From contig USPK01000037.1 in assembly GCA_900556465.1 (NCBI GenBank), positions 1 through 17,562 of the forward strand: DNA of 17,562 bases. The letters run 5' to 3'. The position numbers and the translations under genes were made by a program. The notes beneath the pieces were generated by a model that saw only the letters and a program-made list of their open reading frames with translations, was not told the DNA's origin and searched no databases. This document shows positions 6,815 through 13,808 of the stretch, piece by piece. Each line of letters begins with the position of its first letter. The stretch's first letter is position 1. Origin of the DNA: an uncultured Prevotella sp. (GTDB lineage: Bacteria > Bacteroidota > Bacteroidia > Bacteroidales > Bacteroidaceae).

Positions 6815-7450
6815 TTAATAGGGATAGCGGCGAAGGTAAGTGCCGGTGTAGGTGGCAATCCGCACCTCGACGGAATCGACTCCGGCGCGCAGAAGGCTGG
6901 CATAGCGCGTGAGCGGACTGGACAGGTACACCTCGCGGGAATAATACTCCCCGTCGGCTCCCTGATCATGGAGGAGGGACAATTGCAGTAGGCGCGTGCC
7001 GCCGGGCAGGGTGTCGAGCCCTTCCTCCACTACGCCGAAAACCTGCCCGCCACCCGAAGTAGGCACGGAAAGGCGGAAATTCAGATAGCGGCCGCCGCGC
7101 CAGACGGCGACGACAGTCAGCGGGTCGGTCTTCACGGCTTCCGGCGGATAAAGCGCAGGCACCGGCGTCAGGACTTGTACCTTATCGTAAAGCTCGGCGC
7201 CGGACGGCACCCGCACATAGAGGGCCCGGACGCGGTAGAGCGTATCGGGCTGCGCGGCGGCCAGGCGACTGCCGTTCACGACGGGCAGCGAGTCGCCGGC
7301 GTCCGTCACCAGACAGGCCGGGCGTCCGTCCGCGGCGGTCAGCAGGTCGGCCAGGTCCTCACGATAAGCAGGGGCCGTATAGTCGTCCTCACTGCAAGCG
7401 GACAGCAATCCGCACAACAGCAGCCCCCAGCCTATGAGCAGCTTTCTCAT
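6815..7450 (-). CDS. NigD-like outer-membrane or periplasmic lipoprotein
   Basis: A 211-residue protein with a lipoprotein signal peptide: MRKLLIGWGL, then LLCGLLSAC with the lipobox cysteine at 19, followed by SEDD. Acidic residues after the cysteine are common on surface or outer-membrane lipoproteins of Bacteroidetes. The rest resembles NigD-like proteins: an N-terminal OB-like part with LVTDAGDSLPV and YRVRALYV, and a C-terminal beta domain containing YLNFRLSVP and a TYTGTYLRR ending. The name comes from the nigrescin bacteriocin operon of Prevotella nigrescens, but the role of the family is unknown and no bacteriocin gene is seen here. Its ATG overlaps the stop of the PlsB-like gene by 4 nt (ATGA), so translation is coupled. 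Confidence 0.82.
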   Translation of the reverse strand: MRKLLIGWGLLLCGLLSACSEDDYTAPAYREDLADLLTAADGRPACLVTDAGDSLPVVNGSRLAAAQPDTLYRVRALYVRVPSGAELYDKVQVLTPVPALYPPEAVKTDPLTVVAVWRGGRYLNFRLSVPTSGGGQVFGVVEEGLDTLPGGTRLLQLSLLHDQGADGEYYSREVYLSSPLTRYASLLRAGVDSVEVRIATYTGTYLRRYPY

Positions 7451-8613
7451 ACCTGGGCGGCGAGATGGTTCCGTAACGGATTGGCGTACATCGTCAGGAT
7501 GCGTTCGCGCAGGAAGGTTTCGTCCTTGTCCGGCAAATCGACCAGTGCGACGCGCTCCTGGAGATAGCGCTCGAAGGCCGCCTGCTCTTCCGGCGTATAG
7601 TGTCCGGCGAAACGGTGGCCGCCTTCCAGCAGGTCGAGCGCCACGTAGTTGCTGGCATAAATCGTATAGCCGCGATGAATCTGCCGGTCCATGCGTAGCG
7701 CCACCTCGACGAAGAGCCGGCTCTTCGGCACGTCCTTCAGCTCGTCCAGCCAGGTGTTGATGCAGGGTGCGGCCTTGTAGCGAATCCGACCCTTGTAGCC
7801 GAAAATGCCCGTCTGCATGTTCCGCAAGTCGTCCTCGGGGCTTTTCTTGAAATGGGGATTGTCGCGTTTCTGCTGGAACTCCTTCGCCTTCAGAAAGTCG
7901 CAGGGGTCATACTCGTACGAGATGGTGAGCGGGACAATATGCAACGCGGCCAAGCGCTCCAGCGGCGTGCCTTCGCCCCCCATGGCCATCATCTTGAGCA
8001 GTGACTCCTGGGTCCGGTCGTCAGAGTCCTTGGCCCGTCCCTCTCGCTGCGCTATCCAGATGCAGGAATGCTTTTCCTCTACGACATAGTGCATGTACCG
8101 GCTCATTATCTGGCTGCTCAGCAACATTTCGCGCATGCCCACAGAACGCTTGACGATGAACGACTTGTTGAGGCGCACGAGCGTCCGTATCCAGGGGAAG
8201 ACGAGCAGATTGTCTCCGATGGCAATCTCGGGCGTGTTGGGGAAGCCCTCGTCTACGAGCTTCGCCGAGAGCAAGGCGGCGTCGAGCACGATGTCCCGAT
8301 GGTTGGAGACGAACGTGTATCCCTGCGCCTTATCCGCCAGGGCCGAGACGTCGATGGTGCAGCCGTCGCTGTGCTTGGCCAGGATTTCGTTCACCAGGGG
8401 GTAAAAGAATTTTTTCTGGAACTCCAGATTGTCCTTGCAGGCCAGAGCCTGCTGCCGCAGCGCCTCGACGGGCACGCCGCGATAAAAGGAGGACACAATC
8501 GCAAGAAACTGCGGGTCGGCCAGGAGACTATCTATCGCCGCCGGCATCTCCTCCGGCGCGAAAGGCCGAATGTCGTCAAATTCTGCTGGAATCATCTTCG
8601 TCTGTTTTAACAT
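7447..8613 (-). CDS. PlsB-like glycerolipid acyltransferase
   Basis: A 388-residue protein of the phospholipid/glycerol acyltransferase superfamily, in the Bacteroidetes form related to PlsB. The catalytic block is YTFVSNHRDIVLDAALL (99-115); the spacing from His105 to Asp111 is HX5D, while the classical motif is HX4D. The later block CIWIAQREGRAKDSDD (184-199) corresponds to the glycerol-phosphate-binding region. Acylation of a glycerol-phosphate or related lipid at the inner membrane is expected; the exact acceptor is not known. No clear transmembrane helix is seen. Met7 (8595) is an alternative start. The 77 nt between ddl and this gene contain a GC-rich inverted repeat but no T-tract or TAnnTTTG element. 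The 3' end overlaps the NigD-like gene by 4 nt. Confidence 0.82.
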   Translation of the reverse strand: MLKQTKMIPAEFDDIRPFAPEEMPAAIDSLLADPQFLAIVSSFYRGVPVEALRQQALACKDNLEFQKKFFYPLVNEILAKHSDGCTIDVSALADKAQGYTFVSNHRDIVLDAALLSAKLVDEGFPNTPEIAIGDNLLVFPWIRTLVRLNKSFIVKRSVGMREMLLSSQIMSRYMHYVVEEKHSCIWIAQREGRAKDSDDRTQESLLKMMAMGGEGTPLERLAALHIVPLTISYEYDPCDFLKAKEFQQKRDNPHFKKSPEDDLRNMQTGIFGYKGRIRYKAAPCINTWLDELKDVPKSRLFVEVALRMDRQIHRGYTIYASNYVALDLLEGGHRFAGHYTPEEQAAFERYLQERVALVDLPDKDETFLRERILTMYANPLRNHLAAQV

Positions 8614-8690
8614 TATGCGAACTGAGCCTGCGCGAAGGCCGGCAGACCGGAGCGCAGGGTTTCAGCGCAGCCGGCCTGCCGCCCTGCGAC

Positions 8691-9683
8691 TCATCTTAAT
8701 TTTCCTTCTATGATCTCCGAGAGGACGTCCTTCATCTCCAGGCCGGCCGCGCGGACCTGCTGGGGAATGAAGCTGGTGGCCGTCATGCCGGGCGTCGTGT
8801 TGACTTCCAGCAGGTTGATGGTCTCTTGGCCGGCCTCGCCGCTCAGGATGTAGTCAATGCGGATGAGGCCGTAGCAACCCAGCTTCCGGTAAATGCTCCG
8901 CGTCATCTCTTTCACGCGCGCCGTGGTCTCGTCCGTCAGCCGCGCCGGCGTGATCTCGTTGACTTTCCCGTTATACTTTGCGTCGTAGTCGAAGAACTCT
9001 TCCGACGTCACTACTTCCGTTATCGGGAAGACAAAGATTTCGCCGTTGTCCTTGCGGTAGCAGCCGCACGTAATCTCGGTTCCGCGCATGATCTTCTCGA
9101 CCATGACCTCGGCGCTCTCTTTCATGGCGCGCTCGATGGCCGGGTAAAGTTCGTCCGCCGTTTTCACTTTCGTCACGCCGAAGCTGCTGCCGCCGGCGTT
9201 CGGTTTCACGAAACACGGCAGGCCCAACCGTTTCACGATGTCCTCGGCCGCGGGCAAGGGTTCGCCGCTCCGCAGCAACAGGGAGTCGGACACGCCGAGC
9301 CCGGAGCAGGACCGCAGGCACTGGTTCAGTTCGTACTTGTTGAAAGTCAGGGCCTCCACCAGCACATCACTGGTGGAATACGGCAGACCGATAAGGTCGA
9401 AGTAACCCTGAAGGATGCCGTTCTCGCCCGGCGTACCGTGGATGGTAATATAAGCGAAGTCGAAGACATGGAACCCGTCACGGGCGGTAAAGGAAAAGTC
9501 GTTGCGGTCCACCGGACAGCGTTCGTCGCCGTAGTGAACCATCCAGCTTTTCTCCTCCATCTCTACAATGTAACTCTCATACTTCTCCTCATCCATAAAC
9601 GTTAGGATGGAAGCCGCGCTGTGCAGGGAGACGTCGTGTTCCGAAGAGTCTCCGCCTGCTACGATAGCGATTAGCTTTCTCAT
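8691..9683 (-). CDS. ddl: D-alanine--D-alanine ligase
   Basis: A 330-residue ATP-grasp ligase that joins two D-alanines in the cytoplasm for the peptidoglycan stem peptide. Visible motifs are SEHDVSL (14-20), HGTPGENGILQGYFD (82-96), the ATP-grasp loop VKPNAGGSSFGVTKVK (159-174), FDYDAKYNGK (231-240) and the metal/substrate end LEVNTTPGMTATSF (292-305). The Lys-Tyr pair in the omega loop agrees with D-Ala-D-Ala specificity and not with D-lactate resistance ligases. Length is normal. It begins 28 nt after the rluD-type gene with no promoter visible, so it is probably co-transcribed with the PASTA and rluD genes. Confidence 0.96.
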   Translation of the reverse strand: MRKLIAIVAGGDSSEHDVSLHSAASILTFMDEEKYESYIVEMEEKSWMVHYGDERCPVDRNDFSFTARDGFHVFDFAYITIHGTPGENGILQGYFDLIGLPYSTSDVLVEALTFNKYELNQCLRSCSGLGVSDSLLLRSGEPLPAAEDIVKRLGLPCFVKPNAGGSSFGVTKVKTADELYPAIERAMKESAEVMVEKIMRGTEITCGCYRKDNGEIFVFPITEVVTSEEFFDYDAKYNGKVNEITPARLTDETTARVKEMTRSIYRKLGCYGLIRIDYILSGEAGQETINLLEVNTTPGMTATSFIPQQVRAAGLEMKDVLSEIIEGKLR

Positions 9684-9711
9684 GTCTGAATTTATTATTT
9701 TTGTATTGGTT

Positions 9712-10782
9712 TCAAGATTGTCTGCCCGCCAGCAACGTGTCCCAACGATGCAGCAAGTCGGTCATGTCGGCAGGCAAGTCGGCCGTGAAGTCCATCTCCT
9801 CGCCCGTCCGTGGGTGCTTGAAGCCCAGCGTCCGGGCGTGCAACGCCTGACGCGGGCAGGCCTCGAAGCAATGCCGGACAAACGCGGCATAGCTCCCGGA
9901 GCGCACGCCGCGCAGAATCTGGTCGCCGCCATAGCGTGCGTCGTTGAAGAGCGGGTGGCCGATGTGCTTCATGTGGGCCCTGATCTGATGGGTGCGCCCC
10001 GTTTCCAGCACGCATTCCACCCAGGTGACGTAGCCATAGCGCCGCAGCACGCGATAATGGGTTACGGCATGTTTGCCCACACCCGAACCGGGCGGAAACA
10101 CGGCCATTTGCAAACGGTCGTGCGGGTCGCGGGCAATGTTGCCCTCGATACGCCCCGCCTCCTCCGCAAAGTCGCCCCACACGAGGGCCTGGTAGCGCCG
10201 GCGCGTCGTCTTGTTGAAGAACTGGATGCCCAGCCGGGTCTTGGCGTCGGGCGTCTTGGCCACGACGAGCAGGCCCGACGTGTCCTTGTCAATGCGATGC
10301 ACCAGGCCGACGCCGGGGTCGTTGGGGTCGTAGTCCGGACAGTCACGCAGATGCCAGGCAATGGCATTGACCAGCGTACCCGTATAGTTGCCGCAGCCGG
10401 GATGCACCACGAGCCCCGCGGGCTTATTGATCACGATGAGGTCCGCGTCCTCGTAGACAATGTCCAGGGGAATGTCCTCCGGCTCGATAGTACATTCAAA
10501 CCGGGGGCGGTCGAGAAGCAGCGTCACCACGTCGTGCGGCTTCACCCGGTAGTTGCTCTTCACCGGCTTCCCGTTGACGTGGACAAAGCCCGCCCGGGCC
10601 GCCAGCTGTATGCGGTTGCGCGACGTGTCGGGCAAGTGGTCCAGCAGGAAGCGGTCCACGCGCAGCAGTTGCTGCCCACGGTCCGCCACGACGCGGAAGT
10701 GCTCATAGAGCGCGCCGTTCTCGTCCTCGGAAGCCGTCTCGTCGAGCAGTTGCGAGTCTGATATGATTTCCTCTTCTGTCAT
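9712..10782 (-). CDS. rluD: RluA/RluD-family ribosomal large-subunit pseudouridine synthase
   Basis: A 356-residue enzyme that isomerises uridine to pseudouridine in RNA, most likely helix 69 of 23S rRNA if it is RluD proper. An S4 RNA-binding domain lies at about 38-95 (LRVDRFLLDHLPDTSRNRIQ, then VHVNGKPVK). The catalytic domain follows, with HRIDKDTSGLL at 162-172 (catalytic Asp165), INKPAGLVVHPG at 118-129 and GRTHQIRAHMKHIGHPL towards the C-terminus. An extra acidic N-terminal stretch of about 25 residues is common in bacteroidal members. The ATG overlaps the stop codon of the PASTA gene by one base (TAATG), so the two are translationally coupled. Confidence 0.93.
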   Translation of the reverse strand: MTEEEIISDSQLLDETASEDENGALYEHFRVVADRGQQLLRVDRFLLDHLPDTSRNRIQLAARAGFVHVNGKPVKSNYRVKPHDVVTLLLDRPRFECTIEPEDIPLDIVYEDADLIVINKPAGLVVHPGCGNYTGTLVNAIAWHLRDCPDYDPNDPGVGLVHRIDKDTSGLLVVAKTPDAKTRLGIQFFNKTTRRRYQALVWGDFAEEAGRIEGNIARDPHDRLQMAVFPPGSGVGKHAVTHYRVLRRYGYVTWVECVLETGRTHQIRAHMKHIGHPLFNDARYGGDQILRGVRSGSYAAFVRHCFEACPRQALHARTLGFKHPRTGEEMDFTADLPADMTDLLHRWDTLLAGRQS

Positions 10783-11480
10783 TATAGGTTTGTCTCCATC
10801 GTCCCCTCGGTTTGCAGGCTGTCCTCGCCGGCATAGCCGCTACCGCCCTCTTCCAGGAAGAAACTTTCATAGCCCGGGTCGTACAAGCCGTAGTCCAGGC
10901 TGTCCACTCCATATATATCGTCGTCGATGTGGCCGTCCCCGACGACCAGCGTTACGACCGCGGTGACGGGCACGCGGCTTCCGGAACGGACGCTCACGCC
11001 GTTTACCTTCAAGCCGTACACCCAGTCCTGGTCGCCCGTGGTCAGTTCCACGCGCACGTTCTGGAAGCCCATGGCCTTGAGTTTCGCTTCAGCCTCGCGG
11101 CGGGAGCTGTTGTCCGCCAAGTCGGGCAGCGCGATGGCGCGGGCTTCCGAGGCGTTGATGGTCAGGTTCACGATGCGGCCCTGCTTCACCCGTTCGCCGG
11201 CGCGGATGGACTGTTCCAGCACGATGTTTCCGGCGTAGGCCTCCACGTAGCCCGTGTCGACCACGACGCCGACAAGGCCGCGCTCCTGCAAGGCCTGCAG
11301 GGCCTGGTCCACATTCTTGCCGCGCAGGCTCGGCACGGGAATCGCCTCATTGTGACGGGTATAGGACGCCAGGAAAATGAACGTGCCCAGCACGAGCAAG
11401 GCCGTCACCAGGACAATGCCCAGACAGTTGCCCAGCATTATCGGACTAAACAGTTTCTTAAAGAATTGAGATACGGTCAT
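10782..11480 (-). CDS. Single-pass membrane protein with two PASTA domains
   Basis: From ATG 11480 the protein has 232 residues: a short cytoplasmic start (MTVSQFFKKLFSP), one transmembrane helix at about 16-40, PASTA domain 1 (46-110) and PASTA domain 2 (114-183), then an acidic, Tyr/Gly-rich tail. PASTA domains bind peptidoglycan fragments or beta-lactams in other proteins. There is no kinase or transpeptidase domain here, so this is a stand-alone membrane-anchored PASTA protein of the kind found next to rluD and ddl in Bacteroidales. The frame is open to a GTG at 11534, but the ATG is preferred because the peptide from it matches the usual start of the family. The promoter at 11572-11579 implies a leader of about 85 nt. 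Confidence 0.85.
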   Translation of the reverse strand: MTVSQFFKKLFSPIMLGNCLGIVLVTALLVLGTFIFLASYTRHNEAIPVPSLRGKNVDQALQALQERGLVGVVVDTGYVEAYAGNIVLEQSIRAGERVKQGRIVNLTINASEARAIALPDLADNSSRREAEAKLKAMGFQNVRVELTTGDQDWVYGLKVNGVSVRSGSRVPVTAVVTLVVGDGHIDDDIYGVDSLDYGLYDPGYESFFLEEGGSGYAGEDSLQTEGTMETNL

Positions 11481-11571
11481 GGGGTCATCACTTGTTCGCG
11501 CTGTGCCGGCGGCCGCGCAGCAGGCGGCAAACACCTGCGCCGCACCGGTCCGGCGCGACGCAACAACGCGT

Positions 11572-11579
11572 CAAAGATA
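11572..11579 (-). promoter_or_regulatory. Bacteroidetes -7 element (TATCTTTG) for the PASTA-rluD-ddl cluster
   Basis: A perfect TAnnTTTG match on the minus strand, preceded by an AT-rich tract with TTTTTTTATAG. No clear -33 TTG is seen. It is the only convincing promoter found upstream of the eight-gene cluster that ends at 3711. The leader to ATG 11480 contains a small GC-rich hairpin (GCGCCG paired with CGGCGC). Confidence 0.65.
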
Positions 11580-11666
11580 CTATAAAAAAACGAGAGAAGT
11601 AAAAGGCTTTCGCGAAAAAACCCTTACCCCTCCCGATGTACGTCGTTCTAACCTCGACAACGAGGA

Positions 11667-11825
11667 TTATCTCTTGCCGTGTACCTCGTCGGAAACGGTC
11701 AACTTCTTGCGACCCTTGGCGCGGCGGGAAGCCAGCACGCGGCGGCCATTGGCAGTTTGCATGCGCTGACGGAAGCCATGCTTGTTATTTCTCTTTCTGT
11801 TGTGAGGCTGGAATGTTCTTTTCAT
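11667..11825 (-). CDS. rpmH: 50S ribosomal protein L34
   Basis: A 52-residue, strongly basic protein starting MKRTFQPHNRKRNNKHGFRQ and continuing RMQTANGRRVLASRRAKGRK, the diagnostic sequence of bL34, which binds 23S rRNA in the large subunit. The last residues, KLTVSDEVHGKR, form the short extension usual in Bacteroidetes. Start and stop are unambiguous (ATG 11825, TAA 11667-11669). It has its own promoter in the gap after trpS and is followed 186 nt later by the PASTA gene. The common partner rnpA (RNase P protein) is not next to it. Confidence 0.97.
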   Translation of the reverse strand: MKRTFQPHNRKRNNKHGFRQRMQTANGRRVLASRRAKGRKKLTVSDEVHGKR

Positions 11826-11872
11826 TTTCTTATGCTGTTATTAATTGTTTCTGTATCTACGCTTTTGGGCTG

Positions 11873-11903
11873 CAAATTTACAACTATTTATCCAATTTCG
11901 CAA
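11873..11903 (-). promoter_or_regulatory. Bacteroidetes promoter of rpmH (TTG, 20 nt, TAAATTTG)
   Basis: On the minus strand TTG (11901-11903) is separated by 20 nt from a perfect TAnnTTTG element, TAAATTTG (11873-11880). The implied leader before ATG 11825 is about 40-45 nt and AT-rich. It is the best two-part match to the Bacteroidetes housekeeping promoter in the window; the -33 box lies just outside the 3' end of trpS. Confidence 0.75.
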
Positions 11904-11919
11904 GGCGCCCGCGCATTTT

Positions 11920-13011
11920 TTACTCTGCGAAGCGCTTCGACTGCTCGGAAATGAGCTCCTGGTCGTCAAAATAGTTGATCTTCATGGCTTTCCGCACGTC
12001 GTCCAACGTTTGCGCGGCCACGGCGCGGGCACGCTCGCACCCCTGGCGCAGCATCTCGTAGATGCCGGGTATGTCGCGGGCATACTCCTTGCGGCGCTGG
12101 CGGATGGGTTCCAGTTCCTCCTGCAGGACGTCGTTCAGGAAGCGCTTCACCTTCATGTCGCCGAGCCCGCCGCGCTGGTAGTGCGCCTTCAGCTCGTCGA
12201 GGTTCGGGTAGTCCGGCAGGTAGCGCTCGAAGTGTTCGGGGCGGCAGAAAGCGTCCAGATAGGTGAAGACGCAATTGCCCTCCAGGTGGCCGGGATCCTG
12301 CACGTGAATGTGTTCCGGATCCGTGTACATCGACATCACTTTCTGACGGACCACGTCGGCGGGGTCAGACAGATAGATGCAGTTGCCTAAGCTCTTGGAC
12401 ATTTTCGCCTTTCCGTCCGTTCCGGGCAGGCGCAGGCAGGCCGCGTTCGTAGGCAGCAGGATGGCGGGCTCTACGAGCGTTTCGCCGTAGATATTGTTGA
12501 AGCGGCGGACAATTTCCGTAGCCTGCTCCAACATAGGCTTCTGGTCCTCGCCGGCCGGCACCGTAGTAGCGCGGAAGGCCGTGATGTCGGCCGCCTGACT
12601 GATGGGGTACGTGAAGAAACCCACCGGAATGCTGGTCTCAAAGCCGCGCATCTGGATTTCGGTCTTCACGGTCGGGTTGCGTTGCAGACGCGACACGGTG
12701 ACCAGGTCCATGAAGTAGAACGTCAGTTCGCAGAGTTCGGGTATCTGGCTCTGGATGAACAGCGTCACCTTCGAGGGGTCCAGGCCGCAGGCCAGGTAGT
12801 CGAGCGCCACTTCGATGACGTTCTGGCGCACCTTCTCGGGGTGCTCCATGTTGTCCGTCAGCGCCTGGGCGTCGGCAATGAATACGTACATTTGTTTATA
12901 GTCGCCGGCCTCCTGCAGCGCCACGCGGTTGCGCAGTGAGCCCACGTAGTGGCCAATGTGCAGCGGGCCCGTGGGGCGGTCGCCTGTGAGGATTACTTTT
13001 TCTCGCGTCAT
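11920..13011 (-). CDS. trpS: Tryptophanyl-tRNA synthetase
   Basis: A 363-residue class I aminoacyl-tRNA synthetase that charges tRNA-Trp with tryptophan in the cytoplasm. The signature motifs are PLHIGHY (HIGH at 18-21) and KMSKS at 203-207; GDRPTG near the start and the AGEDQKPMLEQATEIVRRFN block (153-172) are typical of TrpRS. Length agrees with the family. The promoter at 13054-13061 gives a leader of about 35-40 nt that contains a 16-bp GC palindrome. rpmH follows 94 nt downstream with its own promoter. Confidence 0.96.
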   Translation of the reverse strand: MTREKVILTGDRPTGPLHIGHYVGSLRNRVALQEAGDYKQMYVFIADAQALTDNMEHPEKVRQNVIEVALDYLACGLDPSKVTLFIQSQIPELCELTFYFMDLVTVSRLQRNPTVKTEIQMRGFETSIPVGFFTYPISQAADITAFRATTVPAGEDQKPMLEQATEIVRRFNNIYGETLVEPAILLPTNAACLRLPGTDGKAKMSKSLGNCIYLSDPADVVRQKVMSMYTDPEHIHVQDPGHLEGNCVFTYLDAFCRPEHFERYLPDYPNLDELKAHYQRGGLGDMKVKRFLNDVLQEELEPIRQRRKEYARDIPGIYEMLRQGCERARAVAAQTLDDVRKAMKINYFDDQELISEQSKRFAE

Positions 13012-13033
13012 AGGTAATGGTTTTTAGAAACAC

Positions 13034-13049
13034 GCGGCCGCGCGGCCGC
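13034..13049. repeat. 16-bp perfect palindrome made of two tandem GCGGCCGC octamers
   Basis: GCGGCCGC occurs twice head to tail with no spacer (13034-13041 and 13042-13049), forming a 16-bp perfect palindrome. It lies in the expected leader of trpS between the promoter and the ATG. It could fold in RNA or bind a dimeric protein; no function is shown. Confidence 0.6.
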
Positions 13050-13053
13050 CGTG

Positions 13054-13061
13054 CAAAGTTA
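13054..13061 (-). promoter_or_regulatory. Bacteroidetes -7 element (TAACTTTG) of trpS
   Basis: A perfect TAnnTTTG match 42 nt before the trpS ATG on the minus strand. No clear -33 TTG is seen. The leader between element and ATG holds the tandem GCGGCCGC palindrome. Confidence 0.65.
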
Positions 13062-13135
13062 CGAAATCTTTCTGTTCCGCCGCCATCCGCCCGCGCCTTA
13101 TTCTGAAGGCGGAGAAAGCGGGAGGCGGGCACGGC

Positions 13136-13666
13136 TCAGAGGTCGAGGCCCATGATGTAGTCGTTCATGAAGTAGCCGTTCCCGATGGGGAAGTCGCCCG
13201 AGCGCAAGCGGCGCATGCCCATGTGCTCGTAGAAGCCGAGCGCAGGGTTCTCGCGGTTGACGTTCAGCTCCACGCGGCAGGGGCCCACGTGCCGGCTCCG
13301 GACGTAGTCGAGCACGGTGCGGAACAGCGCAGCGCCGACGCCCGTGTGCTGGCATTCGGGCAGGACGTAGATTTTCTGAAGGTGATACACGTCGGCCGAT
13401 TCTGGCTGCACGGAAACGTAGCCACACGTGTGCCCGTCCTGTTCCGCCAGGAAAAAGACGTGGCCGTCGTGCTCCATCTGCCGGTGAAGGCTGGCCTCCG
13501 AATACATCCAGTCCATCATGTAAGCCAGCTGGTCGGGCGAAAGAATGGTCCGGTAGGTTGCGGGAAAGGCCACCTCGGCTACTTCGCGTATGCGGCCGAT
13601 GTCGGCCGTAGTGGCCGGACGGATGGACAGCGTGCGGCCGGACGCCGGGTTTATGGTTGTTGTCAT
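13136..13666 (-). CDS. GNAT family N-acetyltransferase
   Basis: From ATG 13666 the protein has 176 residues. It is a single-domain GNAT: IRPATTADIGRIREVAEVAF near the start, the acetyl-CoA motif KIYVLPECQHTGVGAALFRTVLDYV in the middle (Q-x-x-G-x-G loop), and the C-terminal NPALGFYEHMGMRRL signature. It should acetylate a small amine or a protein N-terminus; the substrate cannot be read from sequence. The frame extends to a GTG at 13705, but the upstream peptide is not GNAT-like, so the ATG is preferred. The gene lies 142 nt after the MATE gene, with three direct repeats between them, and has no TAnnTTTG element of its own. Confidence 0.85.
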   Translation of the reverse strand: MTTTINPASGRTLSIRPATTADIGRIREVAEVAFPATYRTILSPDQLAYMMDWMYSEASLHRQMEHDGHVFFLAEQDGHTCGYVSVQPESADVYHLQKIYVLPECQHTGVGAALFRTVLDYVRSRHVGPCRVELNVNRENPALGFYEHMGMRRLRSGDFPIGNGYFMNDYIMGLDL

Positions 13667-13727
13667 ATCTTGAGTTTTACGGTTTTCAGGAACAGCCCGC
13701 CGCACGCCTCGGCCCGGGCGGGCGCGA

Positions 13728-13781
13728 ACGGGGCTAAGGCCAGTTTTTACGGGGCTAAGGGAAGAAATTACGGGGCTAAGG
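13728..13781. repeat. Three 12-bp direct repeats with exact 21-bp period
   Basis: ACGGGGCTAAGG occurs at 13728-13739, 13749-13760 and 13770-13781. The 9-nt spacers differ (CCAGTTTTT and GAAGAAATT). The 21-bp period is about two helical turns, so the copies face the same side of the DNA. They lie between the MATE stop and the GNAT start. A protein-binding array or a genome-wide intergenic repeat are both possible. The period is also seven codons, but I see no gene here. Confidence 0.85.
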
Positions 13782-13808
13782 CCCGTAGCTGCCGGAACCG
13801 GCGGAGCG

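Noticed and set aside
6815..7450. A bacteriocin (nigrescin-like) locus because of the NigD-like protein
   Set aside because: NigD-like lipoproteins are widespread in Bacteroidales without bacteriocins, and no small secreted peptide, immunity or export gene is next to it.
8614..8690. A terminator between ddl and the PlsB-like gene
   Set aside because: There is a 7-bp inverted repeat with a long loop but no T-tract, so it does not support a transcription stop.
11600..11666. An intrinsic terminator after rpmH
   Set aside because: A 5-bp hairpin (11652-11665) and separate T-runs are present, but the T-runs do not directly follow the stem, so the form is not convincing.
13728..13781. A CRISPR array
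   Set aside because: Repeats are 12 bp with 9-nt spacers, much shorter than CRISPR units, and no cas gene is present.
13728..13781. A peptide repeat (YGAK every seven residues on the plus strand, LSPV on the minus strand)
   Set aside because: The frames that carry it run through the GNAT and MATE genes as shadows and have no promoter or domain.
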